Shown here: positions 9,737 to 18,619 of the stretch, piece by piece | How positions within the stretch are numbered: the stretch's first letter is position 1 | How the letters are laid out: each line of letters opens with the position of its first letter | Made by a program: the position numbers and the translations under genes | Source: Labilibaculum euxinicum | GTDB lineage: Bacteria; Bacteroidota; Bacteroidia; Bacteroidales; Marinifilaceae | Assembly (NCBI RefSeq): GCF_009795715.1 | Contig: NZ_WTCR01000003.1 | Location: 186,001 to 250,000 of the forward strand | Direction of reading: 5' to 3' | DNA: 64,000 nucleotides | Notes under the pieces: generated by a model | What the model was told of the DNA's origin: nothing | The model's database searches: none | The model's input: only the letters and a program-made list of their open reading frames with translations

Positions 9737-10339
9737 TTGATTCAATTGAATACAACATTTGATGATTTGGTCAGGACTTATTTAGAAAATAATGTTGGCC
9801 TGGCAGATAATTTCCTGAGTGAAACTCTGGCCTCTCAGCTTAAAAGCAATTTATTAGGATTGTTGTCGCAAAAACAGATGCTTCCTGCCGGGATTGGAAA
9901 TAATACTGATTTAGTTCACAATCAATTAATTCGCAGCGATAAAATACATTGGCTCGATCGAAAACATCATGATGAACACGAAGACTGTTTTTTTGATTTG
10001 ATGGATCGTTTTGTAGCCTATTTAAATCAGACTTGCTATACAGGCATTACCGGATATGAATTTCATTATGCTCTTTACGAAAAAGGAACTTTCTATAAAA
10101 AGCATCTCGATCAGTTTGTGAATAATAAGGGAAGAGCTTTCACTATGATCATGTATTTAAATCCGGATTGGAAGCCGGGTGATGGCGGCGAATTGTGCAT
10201 TTACCATTCGGATCACAATCAGTGTATTTCTCCGCTTAACGGCAAATGTGTTTTTTTTAAGAGCAGTGAACTCGAGCATGAAGTTTTGCTCAGTAATCAG
10301 CCACGCTTAAGCATTACCGGATGGTTAAAAACCAGTTGA
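9737..10339 (+). CDS. 2-oxoglutarate/Fe(II)-dependent dioxygenase (prolyl 4-hydroxylase-like)
   Basis: This 200-residue protein has the double-stranded beta-helix motif set of Fe(II)/2OG oxygenases. HLDQF provides the His-x-Asp iron ligands, the distal His is probably in LEHEV, and an Arg that would bind 2-oxoglutarate follows in PRLSITGW. The phrase MIMYLNPDWKPGDGGEL is typical of the PKHD/P4H-like bacterial subgroup. No ATG is available near the N terminus in this frame. The start is probably TTG at 9737, with TTG 9746 possible. The substrate is unknown. Confidence 0.85.
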   Translation: MIQLNTTFDDLVRTYLENNVGLADNFLSETLASQLKSNLLGLLSQKQMLPAGIGNNTDLVHNQLIRSDKIHWLDRKHHDEHEDCFFDLMDRFVAYLNQTCYTGITGYEFHYALYEKGTFYKKHLDQFVNNKGRAFTMIMYLNPDWKPGDGGELCIYHSDHNQCISPLNGKCVFFKSSELEHEVLLSNQPRLSITGWLKTS

Positions 10340-10363
10340 TTGGTTTTGGGAGGATTGAAAAAT

Positions 10364-10397
10364 AAAAACCCCAGGCTTTTTGAGCTTGGGGTTTTTA
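10364..10397. terminator. Bidirectional terminator between the oxygenase and the J-domain gene
   Basis: AAAAACCCCAGGCT pairs with AGCTTGGGGTTTTT with one wobble position and a short T-rich loop. The flanks are A-rich on one side and T-rich on the other, so it can serve both converging genes. Confidence 0.8.
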
Positions 10398-10412
10398 TTG
10401 ATCATATATTCT

Positions 10413-10862
10413 TTAGGCTGCTGCAGCGTCCTTTTTTGACTTTCGGTACAGGTAAGAGTTGAAAATGCTTCTTTTGGCAAAGCGATACTGCTTATCTGAA
10501 TTGATGAATTTATTGAATACGTTTTTTGGAACGCCAAAATATTCATAAGTAGTTCCATCGGTGAAAGAGATTTCAAGCAACAAGCCTTTGTGTTTGTAAT
10601 CAGCAATGCCCGATTCGGTAGTTGTTGAAGTATATTCTTCCAGGTTTGCTTCAATTGTCTCCGGAGCAATACTCACTAAAAAGTGATAAGCATCAATAAT
10701 CTCGCGGCTTTTGATTTCTGCTTCAGCAAATTTTTCATCATCAGATTGAAATTTATCAGGATGCCACTCTTTAACCAAATTTCGATAAGTTGATTTTAAT
10801 TTCTTAAGATCAGTATCCTGATCAACATTAAATAATTTTTTGTACGCATTAACTCGCTTCAT
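10413..10862 (-). CDS. J-domain protein with KTSC domain
   Basis: The N-terminal about 65 residues form a J domain with the HPD motif (KEWHPDKF), which stimulates the ATPase of DnaK/Hsp70. After a Thr-rich linker, the C-terminal half (YEYFGVPKNVFNKFINS...RSIFNSYL) matches the short KTSC domain often found at the ends of bacterial enzymes. I place the start at the ATG at 10862 (MKRVNAYKKL), because the longer frame adds 29 residues unlike the family. It may recruit DnaK to a specific client or nucleic acid. Single gene, convergent with its left neighbour. Confidence 0.85.
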   Translation of the reverse strand: MKRVNAYKKLFNVDQDTDLKKLKSTYRNLVKEWHPDKFQSDDEKFAEAEIKSREIIDAYHFLVSIAPETIEANLEEYTSTTTESGIADYKHKGLLLEISFTDGTTYEYFGVPKNVFNKFINSDKQYRFAKRSIFNSYLYRKSKKDAAAA

Positions 10863-11137
10863 ACAGGCTCTTTCTAAAATTCTTAATTGATATATGTAAA
10901 GTGTTTTTTTAAGGACACTTCTTCTTGCTTTTTCGCAAAACAGTCGCAAAAGTACATATTTTAATGTTCTGATTGAGAAGTAGCTTCGCTTTTTTTATCT
11001 ATTCTATTAATTCCTTGGTTTGTGAAATTTTAATAGAAGACAATTCACCCCGGTTACAAGGTCAGTATAATTTTGTAAAGACAAATTTTGACGCGATATT
11101 TTTACCAAAGAAATAGGTGCTTTTAGTCTTGATAAAC

Positions 11138-12037
11138 TTACTTATTCATCATTTTGTCATCAATCATAGTACGAAAGTCATTTAATATTGGATTGGTATT
11201 TTTGTTGTTCCAGACAGCCCGCAAGGTTGTTCTCTGAGGTATTTTATTCAATTCAATAAATTTAATTGCCATGTCGTAGCCTAATTTCAGAGAAGTTGGT
11301 ACAATTGAAACACCAAATTTATTTTCTACCAGCCGGTATATCGAACTGGCATTAACCGTGTTGTGCGAAATCAATGGTGCAAAACCACTTTCATCGAAAA
11401 TTTGCATTACTTTTTCAAAATACGATTCACTGTACGAAGCATCAAAAAAGATGAACGAATCATTTTTAAATTGAGACAAATTCGTGAAGTTCGATTCGTT
11501 AATTGGGTGATCTTTAGGAAGAACTAAGGAAAATGTATCTTCGAAAACGGATTGGATGCTTAATCCTCTGGGCACTCGTTCCATTCTCACAAAACCAACA
11601 TCAATTTCATGATTAAGCAGTGCCTGAATTTGTTTGTTGTTGTCCATTTCTTTTAAACTGAAAAGAACATTTGGATGAGTTTGCTTAAATTTTAATAATA
11701 GTTCAGGGATCACATCCTGCATGGCAGAACCAACATAGCCGAGATTCAAATTGCCATTCAAGCCGTCATGCAACAATTTAGCATGGTTTATAATTTCATC
11801 CAAACGTTTAAAGTTAGTGGTCAACTCTTTTTGCAGGTAAAGACCGGCCTCAGTAAGTTTTACTTTTCGGTTGTGGCGTTCGAACAAGCTGATTCCAAGA
11901 ATTTCTTCCATTTGTTTAATCTGCCGGCTTAATCCGGGCTGCGATATAAACAAGCTTTCTGCTGCTTTTCTAAAATGCAGATCTTCGGCTAAAGCAAGGA
12001 AATATTTGTAATGTCTGAACTCAATTTGATTACTCAT
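11138..12037 (-). CDS. LysR-family transcriptional regulator, divergent from hut genes
   Basis: This 299-residue regulator has a classical N-terminal LysR winged helix-turn-helix (FLALAEDLHFRKAAESLFISQPGLSRQIKQ). The periplasmic-binding-protein-like effector domain covers about residues 90-295. Its start is 84 nt from the hutH ATG on the opposite strand, the usual geometry in which a LysR protein controls both itself and the neighbouring operon. The likely effector is histidine or urocanate, but that is inferred only from position. Confidence 0.92.
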   Translation of the reverse strand: MSNQIEFRHYKYFLALAEDLHFRKAAESLFISQPGLSRQIKQMEEILGISLFERHNRKVKLTEAGLYLQKELTTNFKRLDEIINHAKLLHDGLNGNLNLGYVGSAMQDVIPELLLKFKQTHPNVLFSLKEMDNNKQIQALLNHEIDVGFVRMERVPRGLSIQSVFEDTFSLVLPKDHPINESNFTNLSQFKNDSFIFFDASYSESYFEKVMQIFDESGFAPLISHNTVNASSIYRLVENKFGVSIVPTSLKLGYDMAIKFIELNKIPQRTTLRAVWNNKNTNPILNDFRTMIDDKMMNK

Positions 12038-12063
12038 AGTTATTAAATGATGACAATAATAGT

Positions 12064-12095
12064 CTTGTTGAGTATCAAAATTACGAATAACTTTG
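12064..12095 (+). promoter_or_regulatory. Promoter of the hut genes in the LysR-hutH divergent region
   Basis: CTTG (12064-12067) and TAACTTTG (12088-12095) are 20 nt apart, matching the Bacteroidota housekeeping promoter (TTTG, 19-21 nt, TAnnTTTG) with one mismatch. On the minus strand TAATTTTG (12083-12076) is a candidate -7 box for the LysR gene, so the two promoters would overlap. Confidence 0.6.
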
Positions 12096-12121
12096 TAATA
12101 AAAAATAAATCTACTTGAATT

Positions 12122-13612
12122 ATGTTTAAATACGGAATTGATCGACTAAATGTTGATAAGACGATACAAATTGCTCGGGGAGAGCTAAAAGCGGGATTAA
12201 CTGCAGAAGCTGTCAGTAAAGTGAATGCCTGCAGAGCCAAGGTAGAAACAATGGCGAAGTCCAATAAAGCTTACTATGGAATTAATACAGGTTTTGGCCC
12301 TTTGTGTGATACTCAGATTTCGCCGGAAGAAACCAGTAAATTGCAGGAAAACTTGCTGATAACTCATGCTGTAGGTGTTGGAAATCCTATTGGTAAAGAG
12401 CTATCTAAAATCATGATGATTTGTAAGGTACAAGCATTGGCGCAGGGTTTTTCGGGTGTTCGGTTGGAAGTGATTGAACGTATTTTATTTTTTATTGAAA
12501 ATGATTTGGTTCCAGTTGTTCCGGAACAAGGTTCTGTTGGTGCTTCGGGCGATTTAGCTCCTTTGTCGCATTTATTTTTACCTCTTTTAGGGGAAGGTGA
12601 ATTTTGGATCGGCAAAGATATTGTTCCTGCCAAAGAAGTATTGGCAAAGCATGGACTGAAGGCTATTCGTTTGGAAGCAAAAGAAGGTTTGGGTTTGATT
12701 AACGGAACTCAGTTTATTTTGGCTCACACCATACGTGGTTTGTATAAAATGGAATATCTTCTTGATTTGGCTGATGTTGCAGGAGCAATGAGTCTGGAAG
12801 GTTTTCAGGGAAGTGCAGCTCCTTTCAAACCGGAATTACATGCTATTCGTCCGTTTAAAGGAAATATTAAAGTGGCGGAACGCATGCGTATGCTGTTGGA
12901 AAACTCAGAAAATTTAGCGGGCCATATTGATTGTGAACGTGTTCAGGATCCATATTCGTTACGTTGTATTCCACAGGTTCATGGTGCATCCAGAAATGCA
13001 TGGTATCATTTGAATGAGCTGGCTGAAATCGAAATGAATTCGGTGACAGATAATCCAATTGTATTAAGCGATACCGAAGCTATTTCAGGCGGTAACTTCC
13101 ACGGACAACCTTTGGCGATGGCTTTGGATTACTGTTCTATAGCGGCATCGGAGCTTGGTAATATTGCCGACAGAAGATGTTACCTGCTGTTGGAAGGTAA
13201 ATTTGGATTGCCTCGTTTGCTGACTGCAAGTGGTGGATTAAATTCAGGATTTATGATTCCTCAATATACTACTGCTGCTTTGGTAACCGAGAACAAATCA
13301 CTTTGTTTTCCTCCGTCAGCAGATAGTGTTCCAACTTCATTAGGACAGGAAGATCACGTTTCGATGGGAAGTATTTCGGGACGAAAATTCAATCAGATAT
13401 TGGGTAATATAGAGAAAATATTTGCCATTGAATTGATGTATGCTGCTCAGGCATTGGAATTCAGAAGTCCTAATCATTTTTCAGATATCATGACAGAAAA
13501 TTTCAAAATTATCAGAAGTAAAGTGGATAAACTAGAAGATGACCGTGTTTTAAAAGATGACATCTACGCAATGATTGATTTTGTGAAGACCAGAGCTTTT
13601 ATTGTGAAATAG
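12122..13612 (+). CDS. hutH: Histidine ammonia-lyase
   Basis: HutH removes ammonia from L-histidine to give trans-urocanate, the first step of histidine degradation. The 496-residue protein has the Ala-Ser-Gly triad (A141-S142-G143 in GSVGASGDLAPLSH) that cyclises to the MIO electrophile. Other family signatures are YGINTGFG, LINGTQF, QDPYSLRC.PQVHG and DNP. It starts with ATG 27 nt after the predicted -7 box. The urocanase gene follows 13 nt after its stop. It is the first gene of the hutHUG cluster and complete. Confidence 0.97.
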   Translation: MFKYGIDRLNVDKTIQIARGELKAGLTAEAVSKVNACRAKVETMAKSNKAYYGINTGFGPLCDTQISPEETSKLQENLLITHAVGVGNPIGKELSKIMMICKVQALAQGFSGVRLEVIERILFFIENDLVPVVPEQGSVGASGDLAPLSHLFLPLLGEGEFWIGKDIVPAKEVLAKHGLKAIRLEAKEGLGLINGTQFILAHTIRGLYKMEYLLDLADVAGAMSLEGFQGSAAPFKPELHAIRPFKGNIKVAERMRMLLENSENLAGHIDCERVQDPYSLRCIPQVHGASRNAWYHLNELAEIEMNSVTDNPIVLSDTEAISGGNFHGQPLAMALDYCSIAASELGNIADRRCYLLLEGKFGLPRLLTASGGLNSGFMIPQYTTAALVTENKSLCFPPSADSVPTSLGQEDHVSMGSISGRKFNQILGNIEKIFAIELMYAAQALEFRSPNHFSDIMTENFKIIRSKVDKLEDDRVLKDDIYAMIDFVKTRAFIVK

Positions 13613-13625
13613 TAAAGACAAAAGT

Positions 13626-15623
13626 ATGACATTTCAGGAACAGATATTGAAGGGGATTCCAGCCGAATTACCTGCAAAAAAAGCATATCCGAAGGATGCG
13701 AACAGAGCTCCTAAAAGGAAAGATATTTTATCGGTAGAGGAAAAGCAGTTGGCGATTCGTAATGCTCTGCGTTATTTTCCTAAGGAATGGCACAAAGAGT
13801 TAGCTGTTGAATTTGCTCAGGAATTACTCGATTTTGGACGCATTTACATGTATCGGTTTAAGCCGGAATACAAAATGTATGCAAGGCCGATTCAGGAATA
13901 TCCTGCTAAATCAATACAGGCTGCAGGTATTATGCTGATGATGCAGAACAATTTAAATCCTGCAGTAGCTCAGCATCCCGAGGAGTTGATTACTTACGGC
14001 GGTAACGGAGCTGTTTTTCAGAATTGGGCGCAGTACCTGCTTACCATGCAGTATTTGGCGACCATGACCGACGAGCAGACTTTGAATCTGTATTCAGGCC
14101 ATCCAATGGGATTGTTTCCTTCTTCGAAAGGAGCTCCAAGAGTGGTGGTTACCAATGGTATGGTTGTTCCTAACTACTCCAAACCAGATGACTGGGAAAA
14201 ATTTAATGCGCTGGGTGTATCTCAATACGGTCAAATGACAGCAGGATCGTTTATGTACATTGGTCCGCAGGGAATTGTTCACGGTACAACCATTACTGTG
14301 ATGAATGCTTTTCGTAAAATCCTGAAAAAGGGAGAAACTCCTTCAGGAAAGATTTTTTTAACTGCCGGATTGGGTGGAATGAGTGGTGCGCAGCCAAAGG
14401 CCGGAAATATTGCCGGTTGTATTACCGTAGCGGCCGAAGTGAATCCCAAAGCAGCCAAAAAACGTCACGAGCAGGGTTGGGTTGATGTTTTGATTGATTC
14501 GATGGACGAATTGGTTGCCCGTGTAAGAAAAGCACAGGGGACCAACGAGGTGGTTTCCATTGCATTTATTGGTAATGTAGTTGATGTTTGGGAGCGTTTC
14601 GATGCGGAGAATATCTTCATTCATATTGGTTCCGATCAAACATCATTGCACATTCCATGGACAGGTGGATATTATCCTGTTGATACTTCCTATGAAGAAT
14701 CGAACAGATTGATTCGTGAAGAGCCTGAGTTGTTTAAAGAAAAAGTGCAGGCAACATTACGCCGCCATGCTGCTTCTATTAACAATCATACGGCAAAGGG
14801 AACTTATTTCTTCGATTACGGGAATGCCTTTTTGTTGGAAGCTTCCCGCGCCGGCGCAGATATCATGGCTGAAAATGGAATTGATTTTAAATACAAATCA
14901 TATGTTCAGGATATTTTAGGTCCAATGTGCTTCGATTATGGTTTTGGACCTTTCCGTTGGGTTTGTGCTTCGGGAAGAGCTGAAGATTTGGATCAGACCG
15001 ATGAAATTGCAATGAATGTGCTGCAGGAAATCATGGAAAGTTCTCCTGAAGAAATTCAATTGCAGATGCAGGATAACATTACCTGGATTAAGGATGCTAA
15101 GAAGAACAAAATGGTAGTTGGTTCGCAGGCGCGCATTTTATATGCCGATGCCGAAGGACGTTCGAAAATTGCTGAAGCTTTCAACAATGCCATTGCAGCC
15201 GGTAAAATAGGTCCGGTGGTTTTGGGCCGCGATCATCACGATGTGAGTGGAACAGATTCTCCTTACCGCGAAACTTCCAATATTTACGACGGCAGTAAGT
15301 TTACTGCCGATATGGCCATTCAGAATGTGATTGGTGACAGCTTTAGAGGAGCTACCTGGGTGTCGATTCACAATGGCGGCGGCGTAGGCTGGGGAGAGGT
15401 TACCAATGGTGGATTCGGAATGTTATTGGACGGAACCCGGGAAGCTGATGCACGCCTGAAAAACATGTTGTTTTACGATGTAAACAACGGTATTGCCCGA
15501 CGCAGCTGGGCAAGAAACAAGGAAGCGATGTTTGCCATTAAACGGGAAATGGAACGCACACCTGATTTAAAGGTAACCGTTCCCAATCTGGTAGATGACA
15601 ACCTGCTGACTGATCTTTTTTAA
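13626..15623 (+). CDS. hutU: Urocanate hydratase (urocanase)
   Basis: HutU hydrates urocanate to 4-imidazolone-5-propionate using tightly bound NAD+ as electrophile. This 665-residue protein belongs to the longer urocanase type and differs from the roughly 555-residue Pseudomonas enzyme by extensions. Recognisable blocks are YGQMTAGSFMYIGPQGIVHG, the nucleotide-binding GLGGMSGAQPKA, CASGRAEDL, and GRDHHDVSGTDSPYRET. It starts 13 nt after hutH and is surely co-transcribed. The frame is complete. Confidence 0.96.
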   Translation: MTFQEQILKGIPAELPAKKAYPKDANRAPKRKDILSVEEKQLAIRNALRYFPKEWHKELAVEFAQELLDFGRIYMYRFKPEYKMYARPIQEYPAKSIQAAGIMLMMQNNLNPAVAQHPEELITYGGNGAVFQNWAQYLLTMQYLATMTDEQTLNLYSGHPMGLFPSSKGAPRVVVTNGMVVPNYSKPDDWEKFNALGVSQYGQMTAGSFMYIGPQGIVHGTTITVMNAFRKILKKGETPSGKIFLTAGLGGMSGAQPKAGNIAGCITVAAEVNPKAAKKRHEQGWVDVLIDSMDELVARVRKAQGTNEVVSIAFIGNVVDVWERFDAENIFIHIGSDQTSLHIPWTGGYYPVDTSYEESNRLIREEPELFKEKVQATLRRHAASINNHTAKGTYFFDYGNAFLLEASRAGADIMAENGIDFKYKSYVQDILGPMCFDYGFGPFRWVCASGRAEDLDQTDEIAMNVLQEIMESSPEEIQLQMQDNITWIKDAKKNKMVVGSQARILYADAEGRSKIAEAFNNAIAAGKIGPVVLGRDHHDVSGTDSPYRETSNIYDGSKFTADMAIQNVIGDSFRGATWVSIHNGGGVGWGEVTNGGFGMLLDGTREADARLKNMLFYDVNNGIARRSWARNKEAMFAIKREMERTPDLKVTVPNLVDDNLLTDLF

Positions 15624-15646
15624 AAATCGTTTTTAGATCAAAATAG

Positions 15647-15675
15647 AATTGGTTCAGGTATTTCCTGAACCAATT
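15647..15675. terminator. Hairpin between hutU and hutG
   Basis: AATTGGTTCAGG (15647-15658) pairs perfectly with CCTGAACCAATT (15664-15675) across a 5-nt loop. There is no T-run, only mixed AT sequence. It may be an attenuating or mRNA-stabilising hairpin inside the operon instead of a full terminator, and would lower hutG expression relative to hutHU. Confidence 0.55.
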
Positions 15676-15697
15676 TCATATATACGAATTTGTAGTT

Positions 15698-16717
15698 GTG
15701 GAGAGAAGAGATAATGAATCGATAAATGCTGAATACAGGCCTGCTGAAAAAGGATACTGGGAGGGACGCAAGTCAAATCCAGACATGGGAAAACAGTATT
15801 GGCACCAGCAAATTGAATTTGTAAACTGGGATGAATTGAATCAGCAGTCTGATGATTCAAAGATCGATATTGCCATTTTGGGTTATGTTTGCGATGAAGG
15901 AGTACGACGGAACCGCGGAAGAATGGGAGCGCACGAAGGACCTAAGGCGATTCGCGACCGATTGGCCAAATTACCCATACACTTCGAGTCCAAACGCGTG
16001 ATTGATGCCGGCAATATTGTCTGCAACGATGACGATATGGAAGCTTGTCAGGCACTTTTTTCCTATGCAATCTCCGACTTAATAAAACAGAAAATATTTC
16101 CGATTGGCATTGGTGGCGGGCACGATATGTCTTACGCACATTTTATGGGAATACGCGATGCCGTTAAGGAAAATCCGAAGCGAAAAGTGGGAATTATTAA
16201 TTTCGATGCGCATTTTGATCTTCGCCCGGTAGAGGGGAGAGGAAATTCCGGAACTCCTTTCAATCAGATTATTTCGGAATGCCACGAAAAGGGCGGTCTG
16301 GTAGATTATTATGCCATTGGTATTCAGCAGCAATCCAACACCAAAGAATTGTTCGATATTGCCAAAAGAGAGCACATCAACTATTCGATTAATTACGATT
16401 GTGAATCATCAGCTATGGAAATGGAAAGCCTTAAAAACAAACTGGCACCCATTATTGCCAATAACGATTACCTGTACATTACCATCGATATGGATGGCTT
16501 TTCGTCGGCCTATGCACCTGGCGTAAGTGCGCCCTCTCCATTGGGTTTCACACCTTATTTTGTGTTTAAATTGTTGAGTTTTTTATTCGCAACAAAGAAA
16601 GTCATTGCTTTTGATATTGCAGAGTTAAATCCATCGCTCGACAGGGACATGCATACGGCGAGCCTGGCTGCCAAAATTGTCGATTTTGTGGTGTTAAATT
16701 ATGAATCTCCTACCTAA
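15698..16717 (+). CDS. hutG: Formimidoylglutamase (arginase/agmatinase superfamily)
   Basis: HutG hydrolyses N-formimino-L-glutamate to glutamate and formamide. The 339-residue protein shows the ureohydrolase dimanganese ligands in order: GGGHDMSY, NFDAHFDLR and TIDMDGFSS. The N-terminal RNRGRMGAHEGPKAIR phrase is typical of the formimidoylglutamase branch. The best start is GTG at 15698, just after the hutU-hutG hairpin. Its presence implies that formiminoglutamate is hydrolysed directly, not passed to folate by FtcD. The imidazolonepropionase gene (hutI) needed in between is not in the window. Confidence 0.92.
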   Translation: MERRDNESINAEYRPAEKGYWEGRKSNPDMGKQYWHQQIEFVNWDELNQQSDDSKIDIAILGYVCDEGVRRNRGRMGAHEGPKAIRDRLAKLPIHFESKRVIDAGNIVCNDDDMEACQALFSYAISDLIKQKIFPIGIGGGHDMSYAHFMGIRDAVKENPKRKVGIINFDAHFDLRPVEGRGNSGTPFNQIISECHEKGGLVDYYAIGIQQQSNTKELFDIAKREHINYSINYDCESSAMEMESLKNKLAPIIANNDYLYITIDMDGFSSAYAPGVSAPSPLGFTPYFVFKLLSFLFATKKVIAFDIAELNPSLDRDMHTASLAAKIVDFVVLNYESPT

Positions 16718-16756
16718 AATGGAGGGAATAGAGTTTTTACGGCTGTCATCAAAATA

Positions 16757-17023
16757 TCATTCTGATTCCTTGTTTTGATCTGCTTTTTTAAACCAGTTTT
16801 TAGGGTTCAGGTAGGTTTTGTATTTGCTAAAAAGCTCTTTTCCCACCATTATTCCTCCAAGCCAAAACAGCACTTCGCCAATAATCAGAGATATGGTTGA
16901 GATTGTAATTTTGGTTGTCGCTTCCATTTCGAGGAATGGAATTATAGCTATGAAAAGAAAAAAAGGAATACAGAAAATAATCAAAAATATTCCGACTCTG
17001 ATTATCCAGTTCTTTTTTTTCAT
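16757..17023 (-). CDS. Small membrane protein, 'transporter suffix domain' family; possible last cassette of the array
   Basis: This 88-residue protein has two membrane segments (about 8-30 and 42-62) and the conserved core GEVLFWLGGIMVGKE..SKYK.YLNPKNWF of the family annotated as transporter suffix domain-containing proteins. Its molecular role is unknown. It is on the minus strand like all cassette genes to its right. A core-like sequence, GCCTAAA (one mismatch to RYYYAAC), lies 23 nt before its ATG. It may therefore be the leftmost unit of the cassette array, bordering hutG. Confidence 0.75.
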   Translation of the reverse strand: MKKKNWIIRVGIFLIIFCIPFFLFIAIIPFLEMEATTKITISTISLIIGEVLFWLGGIMVGKELFSKYKTYLNPKNWFKKADQNKESE

Positions 17024-17045
17024 ATTGCTGCTATTTAGTTGTTAT

Positions 17046-17052
17046 GCCTAAA
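17046..17052 (-). other. Weak attC-like core site upstream of the suffix-domain gene
   Basis: The plus-strand GCCTAAA is one base from the RYYYAAC/GTTRRRY core and sits 23 nt upstream of the gene start. Position and orientation match the four better-supported sites to the right. Alone it would be worthless; it counts only as part of the series. Confidence 0.3.
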
Positions 17053-17166
17053 TTTTACCTTGTGTATCGGAACCGTATACGTACGGCGAAGCCTTAATGA
17101 ATACCTTATTGTGAAATTATTTTGTGAATAAACCCGCTTGGTTTGTACTGAGCTTGCGAAGTTTCT

Positions 17167-17221
17167 GGTGGTGTGAAAGCCTCTCCCTGCTAGTTATTAC
17201 TAGCGGGGCGGGCTATTCGAT
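17167..17221 (+). mobile_element. Group II intron 3' end remnant (domain V edge and domain VI)
   Basis: From GTGGTGTGAAAG to ATTCGAT this stretch is nearly identical (one base different, T for G) to the last part of the complete intron at 20.45-20.51 kb. It includes the domain VI hairpin CCCTGCTAGT...ACTAGCGGGG. The rest of the intron is missing. Beyond the inferred intron end, identity continues through TGTGnnTAGTTTTTA into the stop codon of the next gene, exactly as at 20.5 kb. It is therefore the scar of a second insertion at a similar target, or a recombination product. Confidence 0.75.
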
Positions 17222-17233
17222 TGTGCATAGTTT

Positions 17234-18472
17234 TTATTCTTCAGGTTTTATCCAATCAGCTCCATCCACATAAAAAAGATATTGAATATAGTCAGTCGTC
17301 ACTCTATTCTCATTTATTGGGATTCCTCCAAATAATTTAATCAGGCTAAAGTTATCTAATCCTCTATTTGATTGATTGTACGGTGAATTTGTGCCATCAA
17401 GCTTAAATAAATTAATTGAGTTCTTAGCCGATACACGTTTAAAATCCTCAATACCTTTTATATATCCCAAAAATATATTGCCGTTGCTGTAGGGTAATCT
17501 GGTATAAGTATTATTATCAGCTAAATAATCTGGTAATCCTTGACTTGGCACAGTAAGATGAGAATGATTATAAAGAGCAATCAACGAAACCATATTTCCA
17601 CTTAAAAAGGAATTTGTCTTAATTCTTCCACCTAAGGTATTATCAATACCCTGCAAAGAATGATATAAACCAAAACATCCATATATTTTTTTAGATTCCC
17701 AATCATTTTGTTCATAATACCTAAGGAAATTATCATACATAAATTCATCTCTGGATTTAATTTTTTCAAGATTCGAACAGTTAAATTCAATATTTGATAA
17801 TAATAAACTATCCTGCTTTGAGAAGGACGTAGTCCTAACTATTTGAGGTATATTAGACGAAACCCAATTAATTAAAGAATCTTTACTTTCAGGAATTTCG
17901 GCAGAATAAGTTAGAGGCAATTTTTCTTTTAAAAGTCGATTTAATAAATTAAAATCATTAAGTCTATTTAAACCATAAACTTCAAATTTCTTTGTATCAT
18001 CCAATTGTTGGTAATATTTTTTGAGGTTCCCCCATTTTTTGGCTCTGTATTCAGAACTTATAGTGCCAATATAGACAACCCATTTATTAAGTATTTTTTC
18101 AAGACTTAAATCTGTGGAATCCTTTAGGTATCTGTTAATATAATAGGATTGTGGAATATCCATTTCTGCAATATAGGTTGTAATATTATTTTGCTGATTG
18201 AGATATTTAAAAGTTGCTACATCAATAATAGGTGAAGTTCCCACTTCGTGTATTTCTCCAACTAAAAACAATTGATTGTCAGAAAAAGTATTGTCGAATT
18301 TTAGCGGAATAGAATCATTAATCTGAGTCGATATTAATTTATGTTTCTTTAAGTAATCCACATACTTATTCCCTGTTAAATACTCATTTATCAGAAATCC
18401 TAAATAAACTACTCCTATCAATCCAATTATCAATAAAACAACTTTTCCTGTTATTTTTACTATTCTCCTCAT
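17234..18472 (-). CDS. Membrane-anchored protein, possibly EreA/ChaN-like fold (cassette gene)
   Basis: This protein has about 412 residues with one N-terminal membrane segment (VVLLIIGLIGVVYLGFLI) and an external domain. The start of that domain (LFLVGEIHEVGTSPII) resembles the GE.H motif of the erythromycin-esterase/ChaN-like superfamily, with a later conserved-looking histidine in GLYHSLQG. I cannot name a substrate. The first Met of the longest frame is a TTG; ATG at 18472 is the natural start. Low GC and strand match the other island genes. An RYYYAAC-like site lies 23 nt upstream and an intron scar directly follows its stop. Function assignment is tentative. Confidence 0.55.
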   Translation of the reverse strand: MRRIVKITGKVVLLIIGLIGVVYLGFLINEYLTGNKYVDYLKKHKLISTQINDSIPLKFDNTFSDNQLFLVGEIHEVGTSPIIDVATFKYLNQQNNITTYIAEMDIPQSYYINRYLKDSTDLSLEKILNKWVVYIGTISSEYRAKKWGNLKKYYQQLDDTKKFEVYGLNRLNDFNLLNRLLKEKLPLTYSAEIPESKDSLINWVSSNIPQIVRTTSFSKQDSLLLSNIEFNCSNLEKIKSRDEFMYDNFLRYYEQNDWESKKIYGCFGLYHSLQGIDNTLGGRIKTNSFLSGNMVSLIALYNHSHLTVPSQGLPDYLADNNTYTRLPYSNGNIFLGYIKGIEDFKRVSAKNSINLFKLDGTNSPYNQSNRGLDNFSLIKLFGGIPINENRVTTDYIQYLFYVDGADWIKPEE

Positions 18473-18494
18473 TTGCAATGTCTTTCTTAATTAT

Positions 18495-18619
18495 GTACAA
18501 CGGTAAATTGTATGAGTAGTGGCAGATTGCGTGGTAGTTTCCTGTCAAACCGCGGCGCAGTCTGAGCGGGCTACAAACCTTGATATTTAAGACTTTACCT
18601 GCCATTACTTATACAAAAT
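18495..18619 (-). other. attC-like recombination site, interrupted by the group II intron
   Basis: Two arms, 18508-18525 and 18599-18616, are inverted repeats with 16 of 18 positions matching, separated by 73 nt that can fold further. Outside the left arm is GTACAAC (18495-18501), one base from the RYYYAAC core and 23 nt before the start of the cassette gene. The right-hand core is missing because the intron begins about 3 nt beyond the right arm. This looks like an attC site whose second core has been split by the intron. Confidence 0.6.

Noticed and set aside
17069-17093. CCGTATACGTACGG as a further intron domain V
   Set aside because: It makes only a 5-bp stem with a short loop and lacks the domain V bulge and flank; it may be debris but cannot be supported.
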